From Ruminococcaceae bacterium UBA1448 (lineage in GTDB: Bacteria > Bacillota > Clostridia > Oscillospirales > Ruminococcaceae), in NCBI GenBank assembly GCA_002329405.1, contig DCTE01000179.1, positions 14,012-23,601 on the forward strand: 9,590 nt of DNA, given 5' to 3'. Below are positions 1-6,554 of the stretch, piece after piece. Within the stretch, counting starts at the first letter, position 1. Every line of letters starts with the position of its first letter. Made by a program: the position numbers and the translations under genes. The notes under the pieces were generated by a model. The model was not told the DNA's origin, ran no database searches, and was given only the letters and a program-made list of their open reading frames with translations.

Positions 1-84
1 GCAGGAAGCCTGGCACTCGCCGCAGCCGCCTTTAGCAGCGGACTCTTTCAGATTGCTTTTGTTGAGAGACTGAACGTGTTTCAT
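1..84 (-). CDS. scfA: SCIFF ranthipeptide precursor (partial, N-terminal 28 residues)
   Basis: Reading the minus strand from ATG at 84 gives 28 codons that run off the left edge. The peptide starts MKHVQSLNKSNLKES, then AAKGGCGECQASC, with Cys at residues 21, 24 and 28. This matches the highly conserved start of SCIFF (six cysteines in forty-five residues) precursors of Clostridia, so about 17-20 residues and three cysteines should lie outside the window. SCIFF is a ribosomally made peptide on which a radical SAM enzyme installs Cys-to-Thr alpha-thioether links (ranthipeptide class); its cellular role is not settled. A clear ribosome site, AAAGGAG, sits 8 nt before the ATG. The gene follows the TIGR04086-type membrane gene by 67 nt and is probably read from the yajC promoter. 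The maturase gene is expected next, beyond position 1. Identification is by recognition of the family sequence. Confidence 0.93.
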   Translation of the reverse strand, partial: MKHVQSLNKSNLKESAAKGGCGECQASC

Positions 85-151
85 AAAAACGCTCCTTTAC
101 TATGTATTTGGGTCTATCCCCCACTCCGCTGTCACCAGACAGAACAGGGAT

Positions 152-574
152 TTACAACGGCCTTCTCCGTGGTTTTACCCGCGGTCTGGCCTTTCCCGGC
201 TTAAATTTTGTCCTTCTTCCGCACACCATCCCGGCTCCGGCCGCCCCCGTCAGCAGCAGTACACCGCCCCGCAGCAGCTCGCCCCAGCCGGGGCTTTGCA
301 GCAGCGCAAGCGATATCCCCCACAGCAAAAAAGCGGCGGCTACCCCGCACAGTCCTTTCCGCTCTCCGGCAAAGCCGCTCCCGAAACCTCCGGCAGCAAG
401 CCCACCGCAGCAGACCGGTATCCAGACCATTGCCGGATAGCCCGACAGTGCCAGCTGCAATTTTACAGCAGCCAGTGCCGTCAGCAGCATCATTGCCGCT
501 GTGACCCCACTGCCTGCCAGCAGACCAATGGCGATTGGTAAAAGATATCCTTTGACCGACTCTCGCGACGGCAT
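152..574 (-). CDS. TIGR04086-type small integral membrane protein
   Basis: The 140-residue product is strongly hydrophobic, with about four membrane segments: roughly residues 9-34, 46-66, 74-92 and 98-117. It ends in a very basic cytosolic tail (GRRTKFKPGKARPRVKPRRR). Glycine- and alanine-rich helices dominate. Size, topology and position between yajC and the SCIFF precursor fit the TIGR04086 membrane family, known from SCIFF neighbourhoods; its biochemical function is unknown. The start at 574 is supported by an AAGGGGTGG ribosome site a few bases upstream. The gap to yajC is 51 nt with no obvious promoter or terminator, so the two are probably co-transcribed. An inference from context is a role in export, membrane anchoring or tolerance of the SCIFF product, but nothing in the sequence proves it. 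The family call rests on context plus topology rather than on a diagnostic motif. Confidence 0.78.
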   Translation of the reverse strand: MPSRESVKGYLLPIAIGLLAGSGVTAAMMLLTALAAVKLQLALSGYPAMVWIPVCCGGLAAGGFGSGFAGERKGLCGVAAAFLLWGISLALLQSPGWGELLRGGVLLLTGAAGAGMVCGRRTKFKPGKARPRVKPRRRPL

Positions 575-625
575 ATAACCACCCCTTTTTCACGGATGGT
601 AAACAATATGCGTGAACTGTGAAAA

Positions 626-955
626 TCAGACGTCGTCGTGGATGGTTTCGCAGGACTGAATTGCCCAGCGTTTAATGCGGATCTTGGTGTTGTTGCTGCC
701 GGTCTCAATCAACAGCGTATCCTCCCGAAGGGAAACAACCCGTCCAACAATACCGCCCGCAGTCACAATCTCATCGCCGACCTGCAGGTTGTTGCGCATC
801 TTGGCGACTTCTTTTTCTTTCTTTTTCTGGGGACGGATCAGGATAAAATACATGACGACAATAACCAGCACCAGCGGCAGCATGGAAACGACCAGAGACA
901 GTACGCCGGCCTGCTCAGTCGAAGCAGCAGCCGTCATCAGAGCAGCAGAAATCAT
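626..955 (-). CDS. yajC: Preprotein translocase subunit YajC
   Basis: YajC is a single-span accessory protein of the SecDF-YajC complex that assists SecYEG in protein export and membrane insertion. The 109-residue product has a short N-terminus, one membrane helix at about residues 18-40, then the family hallmark RPQKKKEKE (41-49) at the cytosolic face. The conserved GDEIVTAGGIVGRVVSL block (60-76) and a basic C-terminal domain follow. Length is normal for the family. The start is fixed by a GGAGG ribosome site 7-8 nt upstream. It is the first gene of the unit that continues into the TIGR04086-type gene and the SCIFF precursor, driven by a promoter at 1011-1039. This order, with SecD/SecF further on, is common in Clostridia. 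Confidence 0.96.
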   Translation of the reverse strand: MISAALMTAAASTEQAGVLSLVVSMLPLVLVIVVMYFILIRPQKKKEKEVAKMRNNLQVGDEIVTAGGIVGRVVSLREDTLLIETGSNNTKIRIKRWAIQSCETIHDDV

Positions 956-981
956 AGCTTTCCTCCAAAATAATGAGTATT

Positions 982-999
982 CAGGCGCGATTGCACCTG
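982..999 (-). promoter_or_regulatory. Short hairpin in the yajC 5' leader
   Basis: In the minus-strand transcript CAGGTGC and GCGCCTG pair over 7 bp (one U-G wobble) around the loop AATC. The predicted transcript starts near 1004, so this hairpin would sit within a few bases of the 5' end, some 27 nt before the yajC start codon. It has no U-run after it, so it is not a terminator. A 5'-end stabilising role is a guess. Confidence 0.35.
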
Positions 1000-1010
1000 T
1001 ATCAACCTAT

Positions 1011-1039
1011 ATTATACATGACAAAAGGCGGATTCGCAA
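1011..1039 (-). promoter_or_regulatory. Sigma-A-type promoter for yajC-TIGR04086-scfA
   Basis: On the minus strand the -35 box TTGCGA (1034-1039) and a perfect -10 box TATAAT (1011-1016) are separated by exactly 17 bp. Transcription would start near 1004, leaving a leader of about 49 nt before yajC. It lies between the endonuclease III stop and yajC, so the yajC unit can be expressed independently of the MATE-nth unit upstream. Confidence 0.8.
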
Positions 1040-1091
1040 GGGGGAACATCGTATTTTCAAAAGGATTTCATAAAAATTCCCCTGCTGCCGG

Positions 1092-1733
1092 TCATTTTTC
1101 GCCGTCTATCTGCGCAGACGGGCAGAATCCTGTCATCGGGCACTGATCGCAATAAGTCTTGCGCGCAGTGCAGATATCCCGCCCAAACAGAACCAGACGG
1201 TGACAGAAAGCACCGCCTTCTTCCGGCGGAATAACCTGCCAGAGCTGCTGTTCAACCTTGTACGGGTCCTTCCCCTCCGACAATCCCAGCCGCCCGCAGA
1301 TACGGATACAGTGGGTGTCGGTCACGATACAGGGCTTCCCAAAGACATCCCCCAGCACAAGATTGGCTGTTTTGCGTCCGATACCGGGAAGCGAGGTAAG
1401 GCCCTCCATCGTATCCGGCAGCTTACCGCCCCATTTTTCGATCAGCTCGCCGCACAGTGCCTTGACATCCCGCGCTTTTGTATGAAACAGGCCGCAGGGA
1501 CGGATAATCGCTTCCAGGTCTTCAATCGGTGCCTCTGCCAGTGACTCCAGCGTCGGATATTTGCTGTACAGCTCATCGGTAACGATGTTGACCCGCTTAT
1601 CGGTACATTGAGCCGAAAGCCGGGTCGAGATCAGCAGTTCATACGGCTTTTCATAAGTCAGTGAGCAAACCGCATCAGGGTATAACTTTTTAAGGGCATC
1701 AATTGCCAGCAGTGCCCGTTCTTTTCTGTCCAT
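1092..1733 (-). CDS. nth: Endonuclease III (DNA glycosylase/AP lyase)
   Basis: This base-excision repair enzyme removes oxidised pyrimidines and cleaves the abasic site by beta-elimination. The 213-residue product carries the helix-hairpin-helix LTSLPGIGRKTANLVLG (112-128) with the catalytic Lys121. The catalytic Asp139 lies in IVTDTHCIRICGRLG. The C-terminal 4Fe-4S loop has cysteines 188, 195, 198 and 204 in the C-x6-C-x2-C-x5-C pattern. Length and spacing match typical Nth, so it should be active. I start at 1733 because GGAGGAATAAGG directly precedes that ATG; an in-frame start at 1787 would overlap the upstream gene and adds residues unlike the family. It begins 16 nt after the MATE transporter stop, so the two are very likely one transcript. 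No strong terminator is visible between it and the yajC promoter. Confidence 0.95.
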   Translation of the reverse strand: MDRKERALLAIDALKKLYPDAVCSLTYEKPYELLISTRLSAQCTDKRVNIVTDELYSKYPTLESLAEAPIEDLEAIIRPCGLFHTKARDVKALCGELIEKWGGKLPDTMEGLTSLPGIGRKTANLVLGDVFGKPCIVTDTHCIRICGRLGLSEGKDPYKVEQQLWQVIPPEEGGAFCHRLVLFGRDICTARKTYCDQCPMTGFCPSAQIDGEK

Positions 1734-1749
1734 CCTTATTCCTCCGTTC

Positions 1750-3129
1750 TTATTCCAGCTGCTGGGGTGCACCCTCCCCTGTGACATCCCGCATCCAACG
1801 GTGGTTGCGCATCCTCCAGGTCAGCATCAATACTTTGACCGGTTCATCCAGCTTGCTGCAAGCATAAACCACCAGCACCGGTGCGTTGAAAACAAATGCG
1901 CTCAAAAGTGCCGCCGGGGTCGCAACCAACCAAAGTCCAGCCAGATCGACAAACAGCGCAAACCGCGGGTCCCCGCCCCCTCTGAGCAGGCCGACCACAC
2001 CGATACCTGTCTGGGCGACAAACAACACGATGACCGCCAGCACCCGCAACATTTCAATTGCCAGCTGTTTGGTTTCATCCGGCACATTATAGAAGCTGAC
2101 AACAGGCCCGGACAGACCCAGAATCATACAGGCAGCCAGTATCCCCAGCAGCACTCCAATAATTCTGAACCAGGTCACCCGTTGCCGCGCCTGCTCCATC
2201 TTACCAGCACCGATATCATTACCGATGATAATAGCCGCTGCATTGGCAACGCCAAAGATCAGCACCGAGGAAAACTGCTGGACAATCGACGCAATCTGGC
2301 TGGCAGATACAACCGACGCCCCCAATCTTCCCATAACCATCGACTGGATCGAAATACCAACCGACCAGAACACTTCATTAAATGCGACCGGCAATCCGTT
2401 TTTCAAATAGTTTTTAAGCAGACCGACATCAAATTCCCAGAAGTCACGCAGTTTGAACCGCAGCTTGCGGTCAATGACCAGGATATATACCAGTACGATG
2501 ATTGCTTCTCCCATTCGTGCAATAACCGTCGCGATGGCAGCGCCCCGGATACCCAGCTTCGGAAATCCAAAGTTTCCGAAAATCAACAGGTAGTTCAACC
2601 CGGTGTTGCATACCAGTGAGAAAACCGAGTCGATTACCGCAATACGGACAATTCCGACGCTTCGAATGGTCGTCAGCAGAGTGTTGGCCAGTCCAAAGAA
2701 GAAATAACACCATCCGACAATCCGCAAATACTGGGCACCGGCCGCAATGATCTGCGGATCATCCGTATAAATTCGCATCACCGTTTCAGGGAACAGCATG
2801 ACCGCCGCTCCCAGTAAAATACTGACTGTCAGTGCTACTTTCAGACAGATGGAGATAACAATTTTAATCGACCGGACATCCTGCTTTCCCCAAAACTGGG
2901 CATTAAGGACACTGGAGCCGGAAGCCATCCCGAAAATCAGCAGATTGAAGATAAAAAACGGCTGATTGGCCAGCGAAGAGGCGGACAGCTCAATCTGTCC
3001 CAACCTTCCCAGCATCAGACTGTCCATCATCTGTGCTGCCAGTGTGATCAGGTTCTGTGCCACCATTGGCAGCATCAGGGTAACCAATGTCTTCAGAAAT
3101 TGGCGGTCTTTTAACATCGAGCGCGACAT
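1750..3129 (-). CDS. MATE family efflux transporter
   Basis: The 459-residue product is a polytopic membrane protein with about twelve helices arranged as two six-helix halves. It begins with the typical MATE entry (LKTLVTLMLPMVAQNLI, about residues 12-28, then MMDSLMLGRLG 34-44). Family-like blocks include NAQFWGKQD (76-84), SVGISIQSMVMGRLG (256-270) and GLLRGGGDPRFAL (380-392). MATE proteins export drugs, cationic compounds or metabolites using Na+ or H+ gradients; the substrate cannot be read from sequence. I place the start at ATG 3129, with GGAAAGGA about 11 nt upstream. An earlier in-frame GTG at 3150 would put that ribosome site inside the gene and has none of its own. It is followed closely by nth. 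A probable terminator separates it from the DivIVA-like gene; I found no convincing promoter in the short gap, so how it is transcribed is unclear. Confidence 0.92.
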   Translation of the reverse strand: MSRSMLKDRQFLKTLVTLMLPMVAQNLITLAAQMMDSLMLGRLGQIELSASSLANQPFFIFNLLIFGMASGSSVLNAQFWGKQDVRSIKIVISICLKVALTVSILLGAAVMLFPETVMRIYTDDPQIIAAGAQYLRIVGWCYFFFGLANTLLTTIRSVGIVRIAVIDSVFSLVCNTGLNYLLIFGNFGFPKLGIRGAAIATVIARMGEAIIVLVYILVIDRKLRFKLRDFWEFDVGLLKNYLKNGLPVAFNEVFWSVGISIQSMVMGRLGASVVSASQIASIVQQFSSVLIFGVANAAAIIIGNDIGAGKMEQARQRVTWFRIIGVLLGILAACMILGLSGPVVSFYNVPDETKQLAIEMLRVLAVIVLFVAQTGIGVVGLLRGGGDPRFALFVDLAGLWLVATPAALLSAFVFNAPVLVVYACSKLDEPVKVLMLTWRMRNHRWMRDVTGEGAPQQLE

Positions 3130-3179
3130 TTGTGATTCGTTCCTTTCCACTTAATCGGTCATTTACCGGATTTTTCTTT

Positions 3180-3225
3180 AAACAGACAGAAAACGGCGGA
3201 CAGGAGTTTATCCACCCTGCCCACC
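3180..3225 (-). terminator. Probable intrinsic terminator after the DivIVA-like gene
   Basis: On the minus strand GGTGGGCAGG (3225-3216) can pair with CCTGTCCGCC (3204-3195) over 10 positions, with two G-U wobbles, around an 11-nt loop. A moderately T-rich tail, GTTTTCTGTCTGTTT, follows down to 3180. The interrupted T-tract makes it imperfect, so partial read-through into the MATE-nth genes is possible. Confidence 0.55.
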
Positions 3226-3256
3226 GAATCTTTTACTCAAACCGGCTGTTTGATTT

Positions 3257-3997
3257 TTAAGCTTCTTTTTCAATCAGCGGATTTTCCATGCAATCCAATA
3301 CATTTTCTACACCGGAAAGCTGCTGACGAATCTGTCCAATCCGTTCCAGTACCATTTCTGATGCTGATTGGAAATTTTCTTCCACTGCTCCCAGCTGATC
3401 GCTCAACTGACCAAATTGTGACTTGATATCATCGTATTCCTGATTGGCTTCCATCTGAATATGCTGCGCCTCAACATTTGCCTTTTCAATGATCTTATTG
3501 GCGTCAATCTTGGCCTGAATCAACAGTTCTCCAATATCAATGCCTGTGCGTTCCGCAAAACGGGCAGTAATATCCGCCAGCTGGTTTTGTAAAGACTCAT
3601 TTTCCTTCCTGATATCTTCTACCTGCGTGGTTTCCTGTCTGAGGTTTTCTTCCAGGACATTATTTTTCATCTGCAATTGGGTATTCAATGCTTTTTGAGA
3701 AGAGAGTTCCCGCTGCAAATCTTCACCTTTTTTATGCTGTGCAGCCAGTTCTTCCTGCTGTTGATTCAAAGTTTCCTGCATGGCATGCAGCTGAGCTGTA
3801 AGCTGTTCAATCTGTTCCGTCTGATTATCATATTGCCCCTGCAACGTAGCCTCATGTTGGCGGACAGATACCAATTCTTCTTTAAGCGCAGCTACTTCTT
3901 CTTTATGCTGCTTTTGAAATTTTTCAAAATAATAGATAACATCATTTTTATCAAAGCCGCCAAATATTGCTTTTTTGAATATCTCAACCGATTCCAT
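3257..3997 (-). CDS. DivIVA-like coiled-coil protein
   Basis: The 246-residue product opens with a DivIVA/GpsB-type lipid-binding N-terminus, EIFKKAIFGGFDKNDVIYYF (5-24), with the F-x-GGFDK-x-DV pattern. A long coiled coil rich in Gln and Glu follows at about residues 27-160. A second helical block, GELLIQAKIDANKIIEKANVEAQ, has the Ala-spaced look of DivIVA C-terminal segments. No membrane helix or enzyme motif is seen. Such proteins gather at curved membrane, septum or poles and recruit division or wall-synthesis partners. It is probably a paralogue or distant member rather than canonical DivIVA, which normally sits with sep/ylm genes absent here. AAAGGA lies 12 nt before ATG 3997; a GTG at 4006 (three extra residues) is an equally possible start with closer spacing. 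It has its own promoter and a likely terminator, so it is probably monocistronic. Confidence 0.82.
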   Translation of the reverse strand: MESVEIFKKAIFGGFDKNDVIYYFEKFQKQHKEEVAALKEELVSVRQHEATLQGQYDNQTEQIEQLTAQLHAMQETLNQQQEELAAQHKKGEDLQRELSSQKALNTQLQMKNNVLEENLRQETTQVEDIRKENESLQNQLADITARFAERTGIDIGELLIQAKIDANKIIEKANVEAQHIQMEANQEYDDIKSQFGQLSDQLGAVEENFQSASEMVLERIGQIRQQLSGVENVLDCMENPLIEKEA

Positions 3998-4060
3998 CTT
4001 TTTCACGATTCCTTTCCCACTGATGCGCATTTAATCAAAAAGCCCTTTTATTTCTTTTTT

Positions 4061-4089
4061 ATTATACATGATACGCCCCAATTTGTCCA
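4061..4089 (-). promoter_or_regulatory. Sigma-A-type promoter for the DivIVA-like gene
   Basis: On the minus strand the -35 box TGGACA (4084-4089) and perfect -10 box TATAAT (4061-4066) are 17 bp apart. The start point would be near 4054, about 57 nt before the start codon. The stretch between the PII-like stop and this promoter (4090-4136) is AT-rich and has only an AT-only palindrome, with no convincing terminator, so some read-through from the genes upstream is possible. Confidence 0.75.
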
Positions 4090-4136
4090 GTAGGTAAAAT
4101 CTCTATATTTTATTATCTGATAATTTATCCGACTGC

Positions 4137-4823
4137 TTACTCTTCGATATCCTCCATCAGACGAAGACCGGCTGTATCCGTCACCGGAAGGGAAAAAACA
4201 ATACTTTTAGCCTTGCTCTTCATACCAGCCTGATCCATAATCGCCCGCATAACTGCGTTTTTTAGCTGCTGCCGAACGACAATCAGCACCAATTCCTTTT
4301 CTGCGGCCAGCTTGACTCCCAGAAACTGTTCTGCTTTTTCCATGCCGGTTCCCTTTGCGTGAATTACGGTACCGCCTCCGGCACCAGCTCCCCGCGCCGC
4401 CTCCATCACCAATTCGGTATATCCAAGATTGGTGACAATCACCAGCAATTCATGTTTGGTTTCCTTCAAGCAGCTCTCCTCCTCCAACGTAAAATTTTGT
4501 CCATCAGTCAAAAACTCCAGCTGCCGTTTGCCACCGATACTGCTGACCGGCAGGATAAAACTGATACCGGTTCCAGGAATATCAATCTGTAAACGGGAAC
4601 GCATCGCTGATTTAACCCGTTTCCAGGTTTCCCCAGTAACGAAAGACAAAAAGACCGTTTTATCACTCGCTTCCAGTCCAAAATAATCCAATACTTCGCT
4701 TGCAGCCGTTCCCCGGCCGACTGTTGCAAGCATCGGCTCCAGGCCTTCCCCGTCCAGGAGTTCAAAAAATCTCCGGGTATCGGGACGGTTTACAATTGTG
4801 ATCATAAAATTCAGTTGACTCAT
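4137..4823 (-). CDS. PII-like regulator with two tandem PII-type halves
   Basis: The 228-residue product is about twice the length of a classical PII protein and looks internally duplicated. In the first half ATVGRGTAASEVLDYFGL is followed by a hydrophobic strand and later SFILPVSSIGG. In the second half VIHAKGTGMEKAEQFLGV is followed by LVLIVVRQQ and later IVFSLPVTDTAG. GGGTVIHAKGTG resembles the PII strand before the T-loop. PII-type proteins form trimers that bind nucleotides or small effectors and control transporters and enzymes. The start at 4823 gives the better spacing (7 nt) from AAGGGG; ATG 4826 is adjacent and also possible. Only 11 nt separate it from the DUF1538 stop, so the two are translationally linked. 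The likely role, inferred from this pairing, is control of the DUF1538 membrane protein. Classical uridylylation/T-loop features are not evident. Confidence 0.8.
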   Translation of the reverse strand: MSQLNFMITIVNRPDTRRFFELLDGEGLEPMLATVGRGTAASEVLDYFGLEASDKTVFLSFVTGETWKRVKSAMRSRLQIDIPGTGISFILPVSSIGGKRQLEFLTDGQNFTLEEESCLKETKHELLVIVTNLGYTELVMEAARGAGAGGGTVIHAKGTGMEKAEQFLGVKLAAEKELVLIVVRQQLKNAVMRAIMDQAGMKSKAKSIVFSLPVTDTAGLRLMEDIEE

Positions 4824-4834
4824 CATCCCACCCC

Positions 4835-6361
4835 TTACAGCTCAATGATTGCGTCATCGTCAAAAGCAGACAGCATATCGGCAGGTACAGTAACTGCCTT
4901 CTGGCTCTTTTTCAGCTGGGAAACCAGCCCCATCACCTGCACAGTGATGAGCGGAGTCATCGCAACCATTGCGACCACGCCAAAAGCATCGGTAACCAGA
5001 TTCCCGCCGACCGCCATACATGCCCCCTGTGCCAGCGGCAGCAAAAACGCCGCTGTCATCGGACCGGATGCAACCCCACCGGAGTCAAAAGCAATCGCGG
5101 TATAGATCTTCGGGACAAAAAAGGAAATCCCAATCGCAATCGCATAGCCGGGAATCAGAAACCACATGATTGAAATACCCGTCAGCACCCGCACCATTGC
5201 AAGCCCCAACGATACTGCGACACCGATCGACAGCGCCAATCCCATTGCACCGGCAGATATCGCACCGTCCGTCATTTCCTCGACTTGGTGGTTCAGAACA
5301 TAAACCGCCGGTTCCGCTTTGACAATAAAGTAACCCATCACCATCGCAACTGGAATCAGCATCCAACGGACCGTACTGCCCGCCAGCTGCTGGCCCAGGA
5401 AGTTCCCTGCCGGCATAAAACCGACATTGACTCCGGTCAGGAACAACACCAATCCGATATATGTATAGCTCAACCCGATTAGAATTTTCACCAGACTGCG
5501 CCCGGATATTTTCAGCGATATCAGCTGAAACGCCCCGAAAAACAAAATAATCGGAAGCAGCGAAACAGCAATTTCTTTCATATAGTCCGGGAAACCTTCC
5601 GCAAACATTTCCCACAATTCTATTGAATCGGCGATTTCAGGCACAACTGTCAGCTGAAACGCGCTTTCGGTCGGCCGATAGATCATTCCAAGCAGCATGA
5701 CCGCCAGAATTGGCCCAATTGAACAGAGCGCAACCAGGCCAAATGAGTCGTCCGCCGCGTGACGGTCACTACGAATCGCCGCAATACCAACGCCCAGTGC
5801 CATAATAAACGGAACCGTCATCGGGCCAGTCGTCACGCCGCCTGAATCAAAGGCGACACTCAAAAAGCTCTCCGGTACAAAGATAGACAAGATAAAGACA
5901 ACCGCATAAAAAATCACCAGCATCCGAGGCAACGAAATACTGAACAGCATACGCAGCAGAGCCATCACCAGAAACAGTCCAACTCCGCACGCAACCGCCA
6001 GTATCAGCGTCATATTCGGCACCGACGGTACCTGATTGGCCAATACCTGCAAATCCGGTTCAGATATCGTAATAATAAACCCCAGTAAAAACGAGATCAC
6101 CACAATCAGCCACAGTTTCCGGCTCCTGGTCATACTTGTTCCAATCCGCTCCCCCATCGGCGTCATAGACATCTCAGCACCAAGGGTGAAAAACATCATT
6201 CCCACAATAATCAGCACTGCGCCCATCAAAAAACACAGCAGAATACTGGGTGAGATAGACGCGACAGAAAAGCTCAGCAACAGCACAATCCCGACAATCG
6301 GTAATACTGCACTCAATGATTCTTTTAACTTTTCCTGTAATCTTCTGGTCGTTGCGCTCAA
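4835..6361 (-). CDS. DUF1538 membrane protein with internal duplication
   Basis: This 508-residue integral membrane protein consists of two homologous halves. Paired motifs are SVAFDSGGVTTGPMT (168-182) with AIAFDSGGVASGPMT (422-436), TISEPDLQVLANQV (98-111) with VKAEPAVYVLNHQV (347-360), and DSFGLVALCSIGP with DAFGVVAMVAMTP. About twelve or more hydrophobic segments are visible. DUF1538 is a transporter-like family; from memory, Halomonas DUF1538 proteins UmpA/UmpB were reported as a two-component monovalent cation/proton antiporter, here apparently fused into one chain. The acidic residues in FDSGG and EP motifs could be ion ligands, which is inference. I choose the TTG at 6361 because AAAGGAG lies 8 nt upstream; an earlier GTG at 6379 would swallow that site. 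It leads a two-gene unit with the PII-like regulator and is read from the promoter at 6455-6483 through a structured leader. Confidence 0.88.
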   Translation of the reverse strand: MSATTRRLQEKLKESLSAVLPIVGIVLLLSFSVASISPSILLCFLMGAVLIIVGMMFFTLGAEMSMTPMGERIGTSMTRSRKLWLIVVISFLLGFIITISEPDLQVLANQVPSVPNMTLILAVACGVGLFLVMALLRMLFSISLPRMLVIFYAVVFILSIFVPESFLSVAFDSGGVTTGPMTVPFIMALGVGIAAIRSDRHAADDSFGLVALCSIGPILAVMLLGMIYRPTESAFQLTVVPEIADSIELWEMFAEGFPDYMKEIAVSLLPIILFFGAFQLISLKISGRSLVKILIGLSYTYIGLVLFLTGVNVGFMPAGNFLGQQLAGSTVRWMLIPVAMVMGYFIVKAEPAVYVLNHQVEEMTDGAISAGAMGLALSIGVAVSLGLAMVRVLTGISIMWFLIPGYAIAIGISFFVPKIYTAIAFDSGGVASGPMTAAFLLPLAQGACMAVGGNLVTDAFGVVAMVAMTPLITVQVMGLVSQLKKSQKAVTVPADMLSAFDDDAIIEL

Positions 6362-6369
6362 ACGCCTCT

Positions 6370-6376
6370 CTCCTTT
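6370..6376 (-). promoter_or_regulatory. Ribosome binding site that sets a TTG start for the DUF1538 gene
   Basis: AAAGGAG on the minus strand lies 8 nt before TTG 6361. No comparable site precedes the alternative GTG at 6379, which would place this sequence inside the coding region. The TTG start is therefore preferred, giving 508 rather than 514 residues. Confidence 0.65.
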
Positions 6377-6391
6377 CACTTTGGCAAAATC

Positions 6392-6448
6392 TATATTGAT
6401 ATCCCCCGGATATCATGATAGCCGGGGGAAAAATATCCATTCAATATA
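6392..6448 (-). promoter_or_regulatory. Structured 5' leader of the DUF1538/PII-like unit
   Basis: Between the promoter and start codon the minus-strand RNA can form an outer 8-bp stem, TATATTGA (6448-6441) with TCAATATA (6399-6392). Inside it a GC-rich 7-bp stem pairs CCCCCGG (6428-6422) with CCGGGGG (6409-6403), enclosing TATCATGATA. An alternative hairpin, TGATATCC with GGATATCA around GGG (6415-6397), uses some of the same bases and cannot coexist with the GC stem. No T-run follows, so it is not a simple terminator. It could be a regulatory RNA element or, as DNA, a palindromic operator. No known riboswitch class is recognised. Confidence 0.5.
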
Positions 6449-6454
6449 TTGATT

Positions 6455-6483
6455 ATTATACCATAGCAAAAGAAAGTTGACCA
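6455..6483 (-). promoter_or_regulatory. Extended -10 promoter for the DUF1538/PII-like unit
   Basis: On the minus strand a perfect TATAAT (6455-6460) is preceded by TGG, forming an extended -10 (TGnTATAAT). TGGTCA (6478-6483) sits 17 bp upstream as a weak -35. Transcription would start near 6448, giving a leader of about 88 nt. The DNA directly upstream (6484-6554) is very AT-rich. Confidence 0.78.
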
Positions 6484-6510
6484 GTTCTTCATCTCAAAAG
6501 TCACAATTAT

Positions 6511-6547
6511 TTCATAAGAGAATAATAAATACCAATTATTTTATGAA
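6511..6547 (-). repeat. AT-only inverted repeat between the CofE-like gene and the DUF1538 promoter
   Basis: TTCATAA and TTATGAA form 7-bp arms about 23 nt apart, with an inner AATAAT/ATTATT pair. The arms contain almost no G or C and no U-run follows, so this is at best a weak terminator for the CofE-like gene. It could instead be an AT-rich element upstream of the DUF1538 promoter. Confidence 0.3.
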
Positions 6548-6554
6548 TATTTTT

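Noticed and set aside
129..142. CTGTC/GACAG 5-bp hairpin between the TIGR04086-type gene and the SCIFF precursor
   Set aside because: Too short and without a U-tract to be a terminator; no conserved feature recognised.
152..593. Several overlapping frames on both strands in the TIGR04086-type gene region
   Set aside because: Only the 152-574 minus frame has membrane-protein character and a ribosome site; the others are Arg/Cys/Pro-rich shadows of a high-GC stretch.
1801..2619. Long plus-strand reading frame (272 codons) opposite the MATE gene
   Set aside because: The translation is rich in Gln, His, Asn and Arg with no domain-like pattern, lacks a ribosome site and is fully antisense to a well-supported gene.
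5085..5615. Minus-strand 176-codon frame inside the DUF1538 gene
   Set aside because: It is an alternative frame of the same strand with no ribosome site and Cys/Arg-rich composition; the DUF1538 frame has clear family motifs.
6403..6428. GC-rich palindrome as an intrinsic terminator
   Set aside because: Neither strand has a T-run after the stem, and it lies downstream of a good promoter, inside the leader of the DUF1538 gene.
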